Made by a program: the position numbers and the translations under genes
Notes under the pieces: model-generated
What the model saw: the letters and a program-made list of their open reading frames with translations, nothing else
Told to the model about the DNA's origin: nothing
Databases searched by the model: none
Origin: Roseateles sp.
Lineage (GTDB): Bacteria; Pseudomonadota; Gammaproteobacteria; Burkholderiales; Burkholderiaceae
Assembly: GCA_019232985.1 (NCBI GenBank)
Contig: JAFAMW010000068.1
Location: 1-21,478 of the forward strand
Length of the DNA: 21,478 nucleotides
Direction of reading: 5' to 3'
In this document: positions 1-7,856 of the stretch, in pieces
Layout: each line of letters begins with the position of its first letter
How positions within the stretch are numbered: position 1 is the first letter of the stretch

Positions 1-1238
1 TAGATGAACATGATGATGTCCGCGTCCTGCTCGATCGCGCCGGATTCGCGCAGGTCGGACATCATCGGGCGCTTGTCGGGCCGGGTTTCGACCGAGCGGT
101 TCAGCTGCGACAGCGCGATCACCGGGCAGCGCAGTTCCTTGGCCAGGGCCTTGAGGCCGCGCGAGATTTCGCCGATCACGGTCGCGCGGTTTTCCTCGTT
201 GCCGCCGCTGCCGCTCATCAGCTGCAGGTAGTCGACGACGATCAGGCCCAGCTGGCCGCAGATGCGCGCCTGGCGCCGCGCGCGCGCGCGCACTTCGGCC
301 GGCGACAGGCCCGGGCTCTCGTCGATGAAGATGCTCGCGCGGCCGAGCTTGTCGACGGCCTCCGACAGGCGGCCCCATTCGTCGTCGGCGAGGCGGCCCG
401 TGCGCAGATGGCTCTGGTCGATGCGGCCGATCGAGCCGACCATGCGCAGCGCGAGCTGGGCCGCGCCCATTTCCATCGAGTAGATGACGACCGGCAGGCC
501 CTCGCTGATCGCGACGTTCTCGGCGATGTTCACCGCGAAGGCCGTCTTGCCCATACTGGGTCTTGCGGCCAGCACGATCAAGTCGCCCGGCTGCAGGCCC
601 GCCGTCATGCGGTCGAGGTCGTAAAAGCCGGTGCGCACGCCGGTCACGTCCTCGGCGCCGTTCTCGGCGAGCTCGTTGACGCGGTCGATCAGGTCGACGA
701 CGAGCTTGTCCATGCTCTGGAAGCCCTGGGTGCTGCGCGAGCCCTCCTCGCCGATGCGGAAGATCTTGCCCTCGGCCTCGTCGAGGATGTCGCTGACGGC
801 GCGGCCCTGCGGCTGCAGCGCGGCCGTCGCGATCTCGTCGCTCGCGCTGACGAGCTTGCGCAGGATCGCGCGCTCGCGAACGATCTCGGCGTAGCGGCGC
901 AGATTGGCCGCGCTCGGCACGCTTTGCGCGAGCGCGTTCAGGTAGGCCAGGCCGCCGCATTCCTCGGCCTTGCCGAGCGTGCCGAGCTCGTCGAACACCG
1001 TCACGACGTCGGCCGGCTTGCCCGCGTTCACGAGCTTGCCGACGGCCTTGAAGATCTGCTTGTGCTCGAAGCGATAGAAGTCGCCCTCGGTCAGCAGGTC
1101 GGCGGCCGCGTCCCAGGCGGTGTTGTCGATCAGCAGGCCGCCGAGCACGCTCTGCTCGGCCTCGACCGAGTGCGGCGGCACGCGCAGCTGGGCGACCTCG
1201 ATGTCGGGCAGCGGGTTGTTGAAGAGCGTCGAAGACAT
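1..1238 (-). CDS. dnaB: Replicative DNA helicase DnaB (partial, C-terminus beyond window)
   Basis: DnaB is the ring-shaped ATP-dependent 5'-3' helicase that unwinds DNA at the replication fork. The window holds 412 codons from the ATG at 1238; the frame is still open at base 1, so the last few dozen residues are missing. The N-terminal domain includes the stretch VPPHSVEAEQSVLGG. The RecA-like domain carries Walker A ARPSMGKTAFA (G230-K231-T232) and Walker B LIVVDYLQLM near 217-258. The reading stops in the DnaB motif ESGAIEQDADIIMFI. It lies downstream of rplI on the same strand, but a strong hairpin terminator separates them, so dnaB probably needs its own promoter. No strong ribosome binding site precedes the ATG. 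The family call is certain; the exact start is slightly less so. Confidence 0.97.
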   Translation of the reverse strand, partial: MSSTLFNNPLPDIEVAQLRVPPHSVEAEQSVLGGLLIDNTAWDAAADLLTEGDFYRFEHKQIFKAVGKLVNAGKPADVVTVFDELGTLGKAEECGGLAYLNALAQSVPSAANLRRYAEIVRERAILRKLVSASDEIATAALQPQGRAVSDILDEAEGKIFRIGEEGSRSTQGFQSMDKLVVDLIDRVNELAENGAEDVTGVRTGFYDLDRMTAGLQPGDLIVLAARPSMGKTAFAVNIAENVAISEGLPVVIYSMEMGAAQLALRMVGSIGRIDQSHLRTGRLADDEWGRLSEAVDKLGRASIFIDESPGLSPAEVRARARRQARICGQLGLIVVDYLQLMSGSGGNEENRATVIGEISRGLKALAKELRCPVIALSQLNRSVETRPDKRPMMSDLRESGAIEQDADIIMFI

Positions 1239-1244
1239 GGACTG

Positions 1245-1250
1245 ACTATA
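1245..1250 (-). promoter_or_regulatory. Candidate -10 element for dnaB
   Basis: The minus strand reads TATAGT, a 5 of 6 match to the sigma70 -10 consensus, starting 12 bases before the dnaB ATG. No -35 match sits 16-18 bases upstream. If used, transcription would start almost at the ATG and give a leaderless or nearly leaderless mRNA. That would agree with the poor ribosome binding site, but this is inference from a short match. Confidence 0.25.
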
Positions 1251-1281
1251 GGCTCGCGCCTGCGTAGTGGCGCGCCACGCC

Positions 1282-1290
1282 TGTGGACAA
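1282..1290 (-). promoter_or_regulatory. DnaA-box-like sequence upstream of dnaB
   Basis: The minus strand reads TTGTCCACA, one base from the E. coli DnaA box TTATCCACA and identical to the form preferred in some high-GC bacteria. It lies 44 bases upstream of the dnaB start, in the short spacer between the rplI terminator and dnaB. A single 9-mer can occur by chance; I see no second good box nearby. Confidence 0.35.
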
Positions 1291-1340
1291 GGCTGTGGGC
1301 ATCGCCTGGATAGGCGGTGGAGATTGCGTCCGCACAAATG

Positions 1341-1371
1341 AAAAAGCCGGTGACTCGCGCCACCGGCTTTT
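1341..1371 (-). terminator. Intrinsic terminator after rplI
   Basis: On the minus strand the stem AAAAGCCGGTG pairs with CACCGGCTTTT around an 8-base loop, and the 3' arm runs into a T tract. It lies 21 bases beyond the rplI stop codon. This is a standard rho-independent terminator that should end the rpsF-priB-rpsR-rplI transcript before dnaB. The A-rich 5' flank means it could also work in the other direction, but no plus-strand gene is nearby. Confidence 0.9.
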
Positions 1372-1391
1372 CTCGCGGATCGGGCTGAAGC

Positions 1392-1844
1392 TTATTCGGC
1401 TTCGGCGACGACCTGCACCGTCACTTCGACGACCACGTCGGTGTGGGCGGCGACGTTGACCGGGAACTCGCCGACGGCCTTCAGCGGGCCCAGCGGCAGA
1501 CGGATCTGCGACTTGGCGACCGCGAAGCCGAGCTTGCTCACGGCTTCGGCGATGTCGGCGTTCGTGACCGAGCCGAACAGGCGGCCGTCGACGCCGGCCT
1601 TCTGGGCGATCGTAACGGTCTTGCCGGCCAGGGCTTCGCCGAGCTTTTGCGCTTCGGCGAGCTTCTCGGCGGCGATCTTCTCGAGTTCGGCGCGCTTGGC
1701 TTCGAATTCCTTGATCGCGGCTTCGGTCGCGCGACGGGCGAGGCGCGTCGGGATCAGGAAGTTGCGGGCATAGCCGTCCTTGACCTTGACGATGTCGCCG
1801 AGGTTGCCGAGGTTGGCCACTTTTTCGAGCAGGATGATTTGCAT
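1392..1844 (-). CDS. rplI: 50S ribosomal protein bL9
   Basis: L9 is an elongated large-subunit protein that binds 23S rRNA near the L1 stalk and helps hold reading frame. The 150-residue product has the family length. It opens with the conserved N-terminal domain ([17 protein letters not shown], then the basic [13 protein letters not shown] segment), followed by a long charged helix (about residues 42-75) and the C-terminal domain with [11 protein letters not shown]. The ATG is preceded by AAGGAG 7 bases away, and this site overlaps the rpsR stop codon, so the two genes are probably translationally coupled. It is the last gene of the rpsF-priB-rpsR-rplI operon and is followed by a clear terminator. 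Confidence 0.98.
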   Translation of the reverse strand: MQIILLEKVANLGNLGDIVKVKDGYARNFLIPTRLARRATEAAIKEFEAKRAELEKIAAEKLAEAQKLGEALAGKTVTIAQKAGVDGRLFGSVTNADIAEAVSKLGFAVAKSQIRLPLGPLKAVGEFPVNVAAHTDVVVEVTVQVVAEAE

Positions 1845-1853
1845 GGCGGCTCC

Positions 1854-2144
1854 TTAGACCTTGTGCTGGTCGCTGTACGGCAGCAGGGCCAGGAAGCGAG
1901 CGCGCTTGATCGCGACGGTCAGCTGGCGCTGGTAGAACGCGCGCGTGCCGGACAGGCGGGCGGGCGTGATCTTGCCGTTTTCGCTGATGAAATCGCGCAG
2001 CGTGTCGACGTCCTTGTAGTCGATGTGTTCGACGCCGGCCACGGTGAAGCGGCAGAAACGCTTGCGGCGGAACAGCAGCGATTGTTGGTTGCGCTTGGGC
2101 TTCTTGTCCTTGGAGAAGCGACCTTTACCACGGGGTGCGGGCAT
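1854..2144 (-). CDS. rpsR: 30S ribosomal protein bS18
   Basis: S18 binds with S6 to the platform of the 30S subunit. The 96-residue product has a basic N-terminal tail ([18 protein letters not shown]) that is longer than in E. coli S18 (75 residues). The S18 core follows: [16 protein letters not shown], then [13 protein letters not shown] and the terminal helix with [19 protein letters not shown]. It sits 18 bases after priB and 9 bases before rplI. The ribosome binding site is a modest purine run (AGAAAGAG) upstream of the ATG. Position and sequence leave no alternative call. Confidence 0.97.
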   Translation of the reverse strand: MPAPRGKGRFSKDKKPKRNQQSLLFRRKRFCRFTVAGVEHIDYKDVDTLRDFISENGKITPARLSGTRAFYQRQLTVAIKRARFLALLPYSDQHKV

Positions 2145-2162
2145 GATGAATCTCTTTCTAAA

Positions 2163-2498
2163 TCAATCCGGATGTGAATCGACTCGTGGCTGCGGGGCGA
2201 CCGCCGTGACGTGGAAGATCATTCCGCGTCCGTTGCGCTGGTGGGCGATGAAGCCGCGGAATACCGCCGAATCACCGAGTCCCAGCGCCTGCAGTCGCTG
2301 GCAGATCGCGCCGATCCCGAGGGCCCGGATCTCCAGGGAGACCTTGCGGGGCTTGCCGGCTTCTTCGGACTGGCCCTCATGCTTGAGGCCGAGGTCCAGG
2401 GCCGTGAGGCCGGCGGGGGTGTAGCGGATCTGTCCAAGCTCCACGACCTGCGCTGAAAGAACCAGCTGGTTCAGCGATTCGGCGCCGTCGGGAGTCAC
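2163..2498 (-). CDS. priB: Primosomal replication protein PriB (single-stranded DNA binding OB fold)
   Basis: PriB is a small OB-fold protein that binds single-stranded DNA and helps PriA reload DnaB at stalled forks. The 111-residue product starts with a GTG at 2498; no ATG exists near the expected N-terminus, which aligns around LNQLVLSAQVVELGQIRYTPAG. The RYTPAG and GFIAHQRNGRGMIFHVT segments match the strand pattern expected for betaproteobacterial PriB. It lies between rpsF and rpsR, the usual place for priB. The only Shine-Dalgarno-like sequence (GAGG) is about 14 bases from the GTG, which is long, so translation may be weak or coupled to rpsF, which ends 30 bases upstream. PriB diverges quickly, so the identification leans partly on context. 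Confidence 0.93.
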   Translation of the reverse strand: MTPDGAESLNQLVLSAQVVELGQIRYTPAGLTALDLGLKHEGQSEEAGKPRKVSLEIRALGIGAICQRLQALGLGDSAVFRGFIAHQRNGRGMIFHVTAVAPQPRVDSHPD

Positions 2499-2528
2499 GT
2501 TAGCGAGTCAATCCTCGAGTCGAAGCAA

Positions 2529-2891
2529 TCAGGCCGCTGCTTCCTGCGGTGCCTTGCGGGCTTCTTCGCGCTCCACGGCCTTCATCATGACGGAAGGCGT
2601 GGTCTCGGCCTTGTCCTTGGCCACGGTCATGTGGCGCAGGACGGCGTCGTTGAAGCGGAAGCCGGTTTCGATTTCAGCGAGGACTTCCTTGCTGCACTCG
2701 ATGTTCAGGCACAGGTAATGGGCCTTGGCGAGCTTCTGGATCAGGTAGGCCAGCTGGCGGCGGCCCCAGTCCTCGACGCGGTGCACCTTGCCACCGCCGG
2801 CGGTGACCAGGCCCTTGTAGCGTTCCAGCATGGCCGGAACCTGTTCGCTTTGATCCGGATGGATCAGCAGAACGATCTCGTAGTGACGCAT
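2529..2891 (-). CDS. rpsF: 30S ribosomal protein bS6
   Basis: S6 is a platform protein of the 30S subunit that binds as a heterodimer with S18. I chose the ATG at 2891, giving 120 residues beginning [19 protein letters not shown], because AAGGAG lies 5 bases upstream. A longer frame to 2978 would add residues not found in the family. Conserved parts include [20 protein letters not shown] and the [16 protein letters not shown] segment. The C-terminus is an acidic, alanine-rich tail, as is common for S6. It is the first gene of the rpsF-priB-rpsR-rplI operon and is preceded by a promoter candidate and a leader hairpin. Confidence 0.97.
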   Translation of the reverse strand: MRHYEIVLLIHPDQSEQVPAMLERYKGLVTAGGGKVHRVEDWGRRQLAYLIQKLAKAHYLCLNIECSKEVLAEIETGFRFNDAVLRHMTVAKDKAETTPSVMMKAVEREEARKAPQEAAA

Positions 2892-2944
2892 GAATGCTCC
2901 TTGTGGATTTCGGGCTCTCAGCAAAATGCTTCGAGCCACGTAAA

Positions 2945-2976
2945 GCCGCGCCAAAGCGTCTACTCTTGGCGGCGGC
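2945..2976 (-). promoter_or_regulatory. Leader hairpin of rpsF, possible S6:S18 autoregulatory site
   Basis: In the roughly 97-base leader between the predicted start of transcription and rpsF, the minus strand folds as GCCG, a bulged C, then CGCCAAG pairing with CTTTGGCG (one bulged T), then CGGC, around a loop of about 8 bases. Leaders of rpsF in many bacteria carry a stem with a CCG-containing bulge that binds S6:S18 and represses the operon. The location fits and a GCCGCCG stretch is present, but I cannot confirm the exact motif by eye. Confidence 0.35.
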
Positions 2977-2994
2977 AAGGGGGAAAAGCCCGAC

Positions 2995-3024
2995 AGTATA
3001 GCAGGGCTTGGCCGGAAAGGCCAA
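2995..3024 (-). promoter_or_regulatory. Promoter candidate for the rpsF operon
   Basis: On the minus strand TTGGCC (3019-3024, 4 of 6 to the -35 consensus) is followed after 18 bases by TATACT (2995-3000, 5 of 6 to the -10 consensus). The -10 is preceded by TGC, an extended -10 feature. It lies about 100 bases upstream of the rpsF start and overlaps the downstream flank of the ppsA terminator hairpin. This is the best sigma70-like promoter I can see in the window. Confidence 0.65.
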
Positions 3025-3025
3025 A

Positions 3026-3040
3026 CCCCGCCACGCGGGG
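3026..3040 (-). terminator. Terminator-like hairpin after ppsA
   Basis: The minus strand reads CCCCGC, loop GTG, GCGGGG, followed by TTTGGCCTTTCC. It lies about 25 bases past the ppsA stop codon. The stem is strong, but the T tract is interrupted, so termination may be partial and some ppsA transcription could read into rpsF. Confidence 0.55.
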
Positions 3041-3065
3041 CCTGGAAAGCCTTGCCAGCGCTGGT

Positions 3066-5477
3066 TCAGCGCAGAGCCGCCAGCTGGTTCCAGGTGTCGA
3101 TGACCGAGTCCGGGTTCAGGGAGATCGACGTGATCCCCTCGGCCGCGAGCCAGGCCGCGAAGTCCGGGTGGTCGCTCGGGCCCTGGCCGCAGATGCCGAT
3201 GTACTTGCCGGTCGCGCGGCAGGCGTTGATCGCGCGCAGGATCATCGCCTTGACGGCCGGGTCGCGCTCGTCGAAGTCGCCGGCGAGCTGCTCGAGGCCC
3301 GAGTCGCGGTCCAGGCCCAGGGTCAGCTGGGTCAGGTCGTTGGAGCCGATCGACATGCCGTCGAAATGCGCGAGGAACTGGTCGGCGAGGATCGCGTTGG
3401 ACGGCACCTCGCACATCATGATCAGGCGCAGGCCGTCCGTGCCGCCCGCCGCCGCGCGCTTGAGGCCGCGCTCGGCGAGCATGCCGACGACGCGCTCGGC
3501 CTGCTTCACCGTGCGCACGAAGGGCACCATGATTTCGACGTTGGTCAGGCCCATGTCCTTGCGCACGCGCCTGAGCGCCTCGCATTCCATCGCGAACGCG
3601 TCCTGGAACTCGCCGCTGATGTAGCGCGACGCGCCGCGGAAGCCGAGCATCGGGTTCTCTTCGTCGGGCTCGTAGCGCGAGCCGCCGATCAGCTTCTTGT
3701 ACTCGTTGCTCTTGAAGTCCGACAGCCGCACGATGACCGGGCGCGGGTAGAACGCCGCGGCGATCGTCGCGATGCCCTCGGCAAGCTTGTCGACGTAGAA
3801 CGCGCGCGGCGAGGCGTGGCCGCGCGCGACCGACTCGACGGCCTTCTTGAGGTCGGCGTCGATGTTCGGGTAGTCGAGGATCGCCTTCGGGTGGACGCCG
3901 ATATTGTTGTTGATGATGAACTCGAGGCGCGCGAGGCCGACGCCGCCCGACGGCATCTGGGCGAAGTTGAACGCGAGCTGCGGATTGCCGACGTTCATCA
4001 TGATCTTGACCGGGCAGTAGGGCAGCTCGCCGCGGTGCACCTCGCTGACCTCGGTCTCGAGCAGGCCGTCGTAGATATAGCCGGTGTCGCCCTCGGAGCA
4101 GGCGACGGTCACGAGCTGGCCGTCCTTGAGCGCCTCGGTCGCGTCGCCGCAGCCGACCACGGCCGGGATGCCGAGCTCGCGCGCGATGATCGCCGCGTGG
4201 CAGGTGCGGCCGCCGCGGTTCGTGACGATCGCGCTCGCGCGCTTCATCACGGGCTCCCAGTTCGGGTCGGTCATGTCGGTCACGAGCACGTCGCCGGGCT
4301 GGACGCGCTCCATCTCGGCGACGCTGTCGACCAGGCGCACCGGGCCCGTGCCGATCTTCTGGCCGATCGCGCGGCCCTCGGCGAGCACCTGGCCCTGGCC
4401 CTTGAGCTTGTACTGCAGCTCGACCTGGCCCTCGGCCTGGCTCTTCACGGTCTCGGGGCGCGCCTGCAGGATGTAGAGGCGGCCGTCGACGCCGTCGCGG
4501 CCCCACTCGATGTCCATCGGGCGGCCGTAATGCTGCTCGATCACGAGCGCGTAGCGCGCGAGCTCGACGACCTCGGTGTCGGTCAGCGAATAGCGGTTGC
4601 GCGCCTCGGGCGCGTTGTCGACGGTGCGCACGAGCTTGCCGCTCGCCGCCTTCTCCTCGGGCGTCGCGAACTCCATGCGGATCAGCTTGGAGCCGAGATT
4701 GCGGCGGATCACCGGGAACTTGTCGTTCTTCAGCGCGGGCTTGTGGACGTAGAACTCGTCGGGGTTGACGGCGCCCTGCACCACCGTCTCGCCGAGGCCG
4801 TAGCTCGAGGTGATGAACACGACGTCCTTGAAGCCGCTCTCGGTGTCGATCGTGAACATCACGCCGGCCGAGCCGAGGTCGGAGCGCACCATGCGCTGCA
4901 CGCCGGCCGACAGCGCGACGTCGGCGTGGGCGAAGCCCTTGTGCACGCGATAGCTGATCGCGCGGTCGTTGTACAGCGAGGCGAAGACCTCGCGCATCTT
5001 GTGCAGCACGGCGTCGATGCCGACGACGTTCAGGAAGGTTTCCTGCTGGCCCGCGAACGAGGCGTCGGGCAGGTCTTCGGCGGTGGCCGACGAGCGCACC
5101 GCGAACGAGGCGTCGGGCTGGCCTTCGGACAGGGCGGCGAACGCCGCGCGCACCGCGGCCTCGAGCGCGGGCGGGAACGGCTGCGCCTCGAGCCAGCCGC
5201 GGATCTCGGCGCCGGCTTCGGCGAGCGCGCGCACGTCGTCGGTGTCGAGGCCCTGCAGGCGCGCGGCGATGCGCGCGTCGAGGCCCTCGTGCTTGAGGAA
5301 CTCGCGGAACGCGTGGGCCGTGGTCGCGAAACCGCCGGGCACGCGCACGCCGGTCTGGCTCAGCTGCGAGATCATTTCGCCGAGGCTGGCGTTCTTGCCG
5401 CCGACCGCCTCGACGTCGGTCATTCTCAGGTGCTCGAAGGGTACGACCAGGGCGGTCGGCTCAAAGCGTGCAGACAT
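3066..5477 (-). CDS. ppsA: Phosphoenolpyruvate synthase (pyruvate, water dikinase)
   Basis: PpsA converts pyruvate and ATP to phosphoenolpyruvate, AMP and phosphate, the entry to gluconeogenesis from three-carbon substrates. The product has 803 residues (E. coli has 792). The N-terminal ATP-grasp-like domain includes [10 protein letters not shown] and [20 protein letters not shown]. The swivelling domain holds the phosphohistidine motif [11 protein letters not shown] with His427. The C-terminal PEP-binding barrel ends with [11 protein letters not shown], where Cys763 is the expected catalytic acid, and [10 protein letters not shown] chose the ATG at 5477 because GGAG lies 7 bases upstream; the open frame continues upstream without family similarity. 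It is divergent from ppsR, whose product inactivates PpsA by phosphorylating a threonine next to the catalytic histidine; here that residue is Thr425 in GGRTCH. Confidence 0.98.
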   Translation of the reverse strand: MSARFEPTALVVPFEHLRMTDVEAVGGKNASLGEMISQLSQTGVRVPGGFATTAHAFREFLKHEGLDARIAARLQGLDTDDVRALAEAGAEIRGWLEAQPFPPALEAAVRAAFAALSEGQPDASFAVRSSATAEDLPDASFAGQQETFLNVVGIDAVLHKMREVFASLYNDRAISYRVHKGFAHADVALSAGVQRMVRSDLGSAGVMFTIDTESGFKDVVFITSSYGLGETVVQGAVNPDEFYVHKPALKNDKFPVIRRNLGSKLIRMEFATPEEKAASGKLVRTVDNAPEARNRYSLTDTEVVELARYALVIEQHYGRPMDIEWGRDGVDGRLYILQARPETVKSQAEGQVELQYKLKGQGQVLAEGRAIGQKIGTGPVRLVDSVAEMERVQPGDVLVTDMTDPNWEPVMKRASAIVTNRGGRTCHAAIIARELGIPAVVGCGDATEALKDGQLVTVACSEGDTGYIYDGLLETEVSEVHRGELPYCPVKIMMNVGNPQLAFNFAQMPSGGVGLARLEFIINNNIGVHPKAILDYPNIDADLKKAVESVARGHASPRAFYVDKLAEGIATIAAAFYPRPVIVRLSDFKSNEYKKLIGGSRYEPDEENPMLGFRGASRYISGEFQDAFAMECEALRRVRKDMGLTNVEIMVPFVRTVKQAERVVGMLAERGLKRAAAGGTDGLRLIMMCEVPSNAILADQFLAHFDGMSIGSNDLTQLTLGLDRDSGLEQLAGDFDERDPAVKAMILRAINACRATGKYIGICGQGPSDHPDFAAWLAAEGITSISLNPDSVIDTWNQLAALR

Positions 5478-5583
5478 GGGGGGACTCCGTGATGTTGTGA
5501 AACCGGGGCTCCAGTCCGGGCAGACCGCGTTGATTCGAGTTGTTCTGGGAGGTGCTGCATGGGCGGACCAAGCGTTGGGCGGG

Positions 5584-5597
5584 ATTCTACGTATGAT
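5584..5597. promoter_or_regulatory. Overlapping divergent -10 candidates between ppsA and ppsR
   Basis: Within the 161-base ppsA-ppsR spacer, the plus strand has TATGAT (5592-5597, toward ppsR) and the minus strand has TAGAAT (5584-5589, toward ppsA). Each matches the -10 consensus at 5 of 6 positions. The two flank and partly share the palindrome TACGTA (5588-5593). Neither has a convincing -35 at the usual spacing, so an activator may be needed, or the matches may be chance. I see no other clear signal in this spacer. Confidence 0.3.
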
Positions 5598-5638
5598 CGC
5601 CAGGCCATTGCGCACCGCACAAAAAAGGCGCCCGACCC

Positions 5639-6460
5639 ATGTCCGACCGCACCGTCTACTTCGTCTCCGACGGCACCGGGATCACCGCCGAGACCTTCGG
5701 CAACTCGATCCTCGCCCAGTTCGCGTTCAAGCCGCGCCATGTGCGCCGGCCCTTCGTCGACACGGCCGAGAAGGCCTACGCGGTGGTGCGCGAAATCAAC
5801 GAGACCTGCGAACGCGAAGGCCGCCGCGCGATCGTGTTCGCGACGCTCGTGAACCGCGAGGTGCTGGAGATCGTGCGCAAGCATTGCGAGGGCCGCATGC
5901 TCGACATGTTCGCGATGTTCATCGAGCCGCTCGAGGACGAGCTCGGCATGGAGTCCAACCACCGCGTCGGCCGTTTCTCCGACGTCGCGAAGAGCCAGGA
6001 GTACCACGACCGCATCGAGGCGATCAACTTCTCGCTCGCCCACGACGACGGCCAGTCGGCCAAGAACCTCGTGTCGGCCGACGTGATCCTGGTCGGCGTG
6101 AGCCGCTGCGGCAAGACGCCGACCTCGCTGTACCTCGCGATGCAGCATGGCGTGAAGGCCGCGAACTACCCGCTGATCCCGGAGGACTTCGAGCGCGGCC
6201 ATCTGCCCGCGTCCCTGGCGCCGCACAAGTCCAAGTGCTTCGGCCTGACGATCGACGCCGACCGGCTCGCGCAGATCCGCAACGAGCGCCGCCCGGGCAG
6301 CAAGTACGCAGACCTCGTCAACTGCCGCTACGAGATCAACGAGGCTGAGCGCATGATGAAGCGTGCGGGCATCGCCTGGCTGTCGTCGACGCACAAGAGC
6401 ATCGAGGAGATCGCGACGACGATCCTGCGCGACATCCGGCCGGATCGGCTGATTTATTGA
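5639..6460 (+). CDS. ppsR: PEP synthase regulatory protein (PpsR: ADP-dependent kinase / Pi-dependent phosphotransferase, DUF299)
   Basis: PpsR is a bifunctional regulator: it inactivates PEP synthase by ADP-dependent threonine phosphorylation and restores it by phosphorolysis. The 273-residue product has the family length. It opens with the typical [18 protein letters not shown] and carries the P-loop GVSRCGKT (residues 153-160), followed by [19 protein letters not shown]. The ATG at 5639 is preceded by AAGG about 10 bases upstream, a weak site. It is the only plus-strand gene here and diverges from ppsA, its target. Its 3' end overlaps the convergent methyltransferase gene by 7 bases, and a GC hairpin begins at its stop codon. 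Confidence 0.97.
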   Translation: MSDRTVYFVSDGTGITAETFGNSILAQFAFKPRHVRRPFVDTAEKAYAVVREINETCEREGRRAIVFATLVNREVLEIVRKHCEGRMLDMFAMFIEPLEDELGMESNHRVGRFSDVAKSQEYHDRIEAINFSLAHDDGQSAKNLVSADVILVGVSRCGKTPTSLYLAMQHGVKAANYPLIPEDFERGHLPASLAPHKSKCFGLTIDADRLAQIRNERRPGSKYADLVNCRYEINEAERMMKRAGIAWLSSTHKSIEEIATTILRDIRPDRLIY

Positions 6461-7239
6461 GCGCGCGCGAGGCGCTGGCGCGCGCTCTCGTACAGGCAGA
6501 TCGCCGCGGCGGCGCCGACGTTCAGCGACTCCTCGCCGCCCGGCTGCGGGATCGCGACGGCTAGCGCGCAGCGCGCCATCAGCGCGTCCTGCACGCCCTG
6601 CCCTTCGTGGCCCATGACCCAGGCGCAGGGGCTCGGCAGCGCGCTCAGGTGCAGCTGCGCCTCGGTGTGCGAGCTCGTCGCGACCAGCGGCACGGCGAGC
6701 ACCGCGAGGTCCTCGACCGCGAGCCCCTCGACGAGCTTGAGCCCGAAATGCGCGCCCATGCCCGCGCGCAGCACCTTGGGCGACCACAGCGCGGCCGTGC
6801 CCTTGAGCGCGAGCACCTGGCCAAAGCCGAGCGCCGCTGCGCTGCGCAGGATCGTGCCGACATTGCCGGCGTCCTGCAGGCGGTCGAGCACGACGCTGTC
6901 CGCGTCGGGCGTCAGCGCCGGCGCCGCGTCGCACGCGATCTCGAAGCCGAGCTGGGCCGGCGACTCGAGCCCGCTGATCGTCTTGAACAACGCGGGCGCG
7001 ACGATCAGCACGCGCGGCGCGGCCTCGAGCAACGCGCGGTGCTCGGCGTAGGCGGCCTCGGTCGCGAGCGCGAGCAGCGGCGCGCGGCCGCGCGCGAGCG
7101 CCGCGCGCGCAAGGTGGTCGCCCTCGAGCCAGACGCAGCCAAGCTTGCGGTAGGCGCCGGGGTCGGCGACGAGCTTGCGGATGCGTTGCAGCTGCGGGTT
7201 GTCGCGCGCCGTGATCGCCTGGACTTGCGGATGGCTCAT
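6454..7239 (-). CDS. TrmH-family (SpoU-like) RNA 2'-O-methyltransferase
   Basis: This 261-residue protein is a SPOUT-fold RNA ribose methyltransferase using S-adenosylmethionine. An N-terminal substrate-binding region ([26 protein letters not shown]) precedes the catalytic domain with its three motifs: motif 1 [20 protein letters not shown], motif 2 [10 protein letters not shown], motif 3 [22 protein letters not shown]. The asparagine and arginine of motif 1 are present, so it looks active. The target RNA cannot be told from sequence; related proteins modify 23S rRNA or tRNA. The start ATG overlaps the rnhB stop in an ATGA arrangement, so it is coupled to rnhB and is the last gene of the long cluster. 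It converges on ppsR with a 7-base overlap and has no separate terminator. Confidence 0.93.
   Translation of the reverse strand: MSHPQVQAITARDNPQLQRIRKLVADPGAYRKLGCVWLEGDHLARAALARGRAPLLALATEAAYAEHRALLEAAPRVLIVAPALFKTISGLESPAQLGFEIACDAAPALTPDADSVVLDRLQDAGNVGTILRSAAALGFGQVLALKGTAALWSPKVLRAGMGAHFGLKLVEGLAVEDLAVLAVPLVATSSHTEAQLHLSALPSPCAWVMGHEGQGVQDALMARCALAVAIPQPGGEESLNVGAAAAICLYESARQRLARAQ
6459..6487. repeat. GC inverted repeat at the ppsR / methyltransferase junction
   Basis: GAGCGCGCGC (6459-6468) and GCGCGCGCTC (6478-6487) form a perfect 10-bp stem with a 9-base loop. It begins within the ppsR stop codon and lies inside the last codons of the convergent methyltransferase gene. There is no T tract on either side, so it is not a normal intrinsic terminator. 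It may protect the ppsR 3' end, or may simply reflect GC-rich coding sequence. Confidence 0.5.
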
Positions 7240-7856
7240 GGGCAAAGCTCCCGCACCGGCGCGAAGCTGCGGCGGTGCCAATCGCAGGGGCCGTGCGCGC
7301 GCAGCGCCGCGAGGTGCTCGGCCGTGCCGTAGCCCTTGTGGCCCGCGAAGCCGTACTGCGGGTGTTGTTCGTGCATCGCGACGCACAGGCGGTCGCGGTG
7401 GACCTTGGCGAGGATGCTCGCGGCCGAGATCGCGGGCACCGTCGCGTCGCCCTTCACGATCGCCTCGGCCGGCACGCGCAGCACCGGCAGGCGGTTGCCG
7501 TCGACGAGCACCTTGGCCGGCTTCAGGCGCAGGCCCTCGACCGCGCGGCGCATCGCGAGCAGCGTGGCCTGGAGGATGTTGTAGCGGTCGATCTCCGCGA
7601 CGCTCGCCTCGGCCACACAGCAGCACAGCGCGCGGTCGCGGATCGCGTCGAACAGGCGCTCGCGCGTCTTCTCGCTCAAGACCTTGGAATCGCCGAGGCC
7701 CTCGACGGGCCGCGCCGGGTCGAGGATCACGGCCGCCGCGACGACGGGCCCGGCCAGCGGCCCGCGGCCGGCCTCGTCGACGCCGGCGATCAGGCCCGGC
7801 GCGTCCCAGCGCAGGCCCAACTGCTCAGGCAGCGGCGACGACTTGCGCGATCGCAT
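7236..7856 (-). CDS. rnhB: Ribonuclease HII
   Basis: RNase HII cuts RNA in RNA-DNA hybrids and starts removal of single ribonucleotides from DNA. The 206-residue product carries the complete DEDD catalytic set: D27 and E28 in [15 protein letters not shown]119 in LVDGN and D137 in [18 protein letters not shown]. These sit at a constant +11 offset from the E. coli residues. The ATG at 7856 is inside lpxB, whose stop lies 32 bases further on, and no later start is suitable before the conserved DEAGRG region. This longer overlap and the ATGA junction with the next gene suggest coupled translation. rnhB after lpxB is the usual proteobacterial order. Confidence 0.97.
   Translation of the reverse strand: MRSRKSSPLPEQLGLRWDAPGLIAGVDEAGRGPLAGPVVAAAVILDPARPVEGLGDSKVLSEKTRERLFDAIRDRALCCCVAEASVAEIDRYNILQATLLAMRRAVEGLRLKPAKVLVDGNRLPVLRVPAEAIVKGDATVPAISAASILAKVHRDRLCVAMHEQHPQYGFAGHKGYGTAEHLAALRAHGPCDWHRRSFAPVRELCP

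Noticed and set aside
408..1313. A 301-codon plus-strand open frame opposite dnaB
   Set aside because: It is a shadow of dnaB, whose helicase motifs are unmistakable in the other strand.
2631..5492. A 953-codon open frame on the plus strand opposite ppsA and rpsF
   Set aside because: Its composition (Arg, Ala, Val, His and Asp rich, no fold-like pattern) is that of the antisense of a high-GC gene. It lies opposite clear ppsA and rpsF coding sequence, so it is a codon-bias artefact.
6461..6485. Alternating GC runs such as GCGCGCGC as a tandem repeat or Z-DNA element
   Set aside because: Such runs recur throughout coding sequence here as a result of very high GC at third codon positions; no copy-number repeat is evident.
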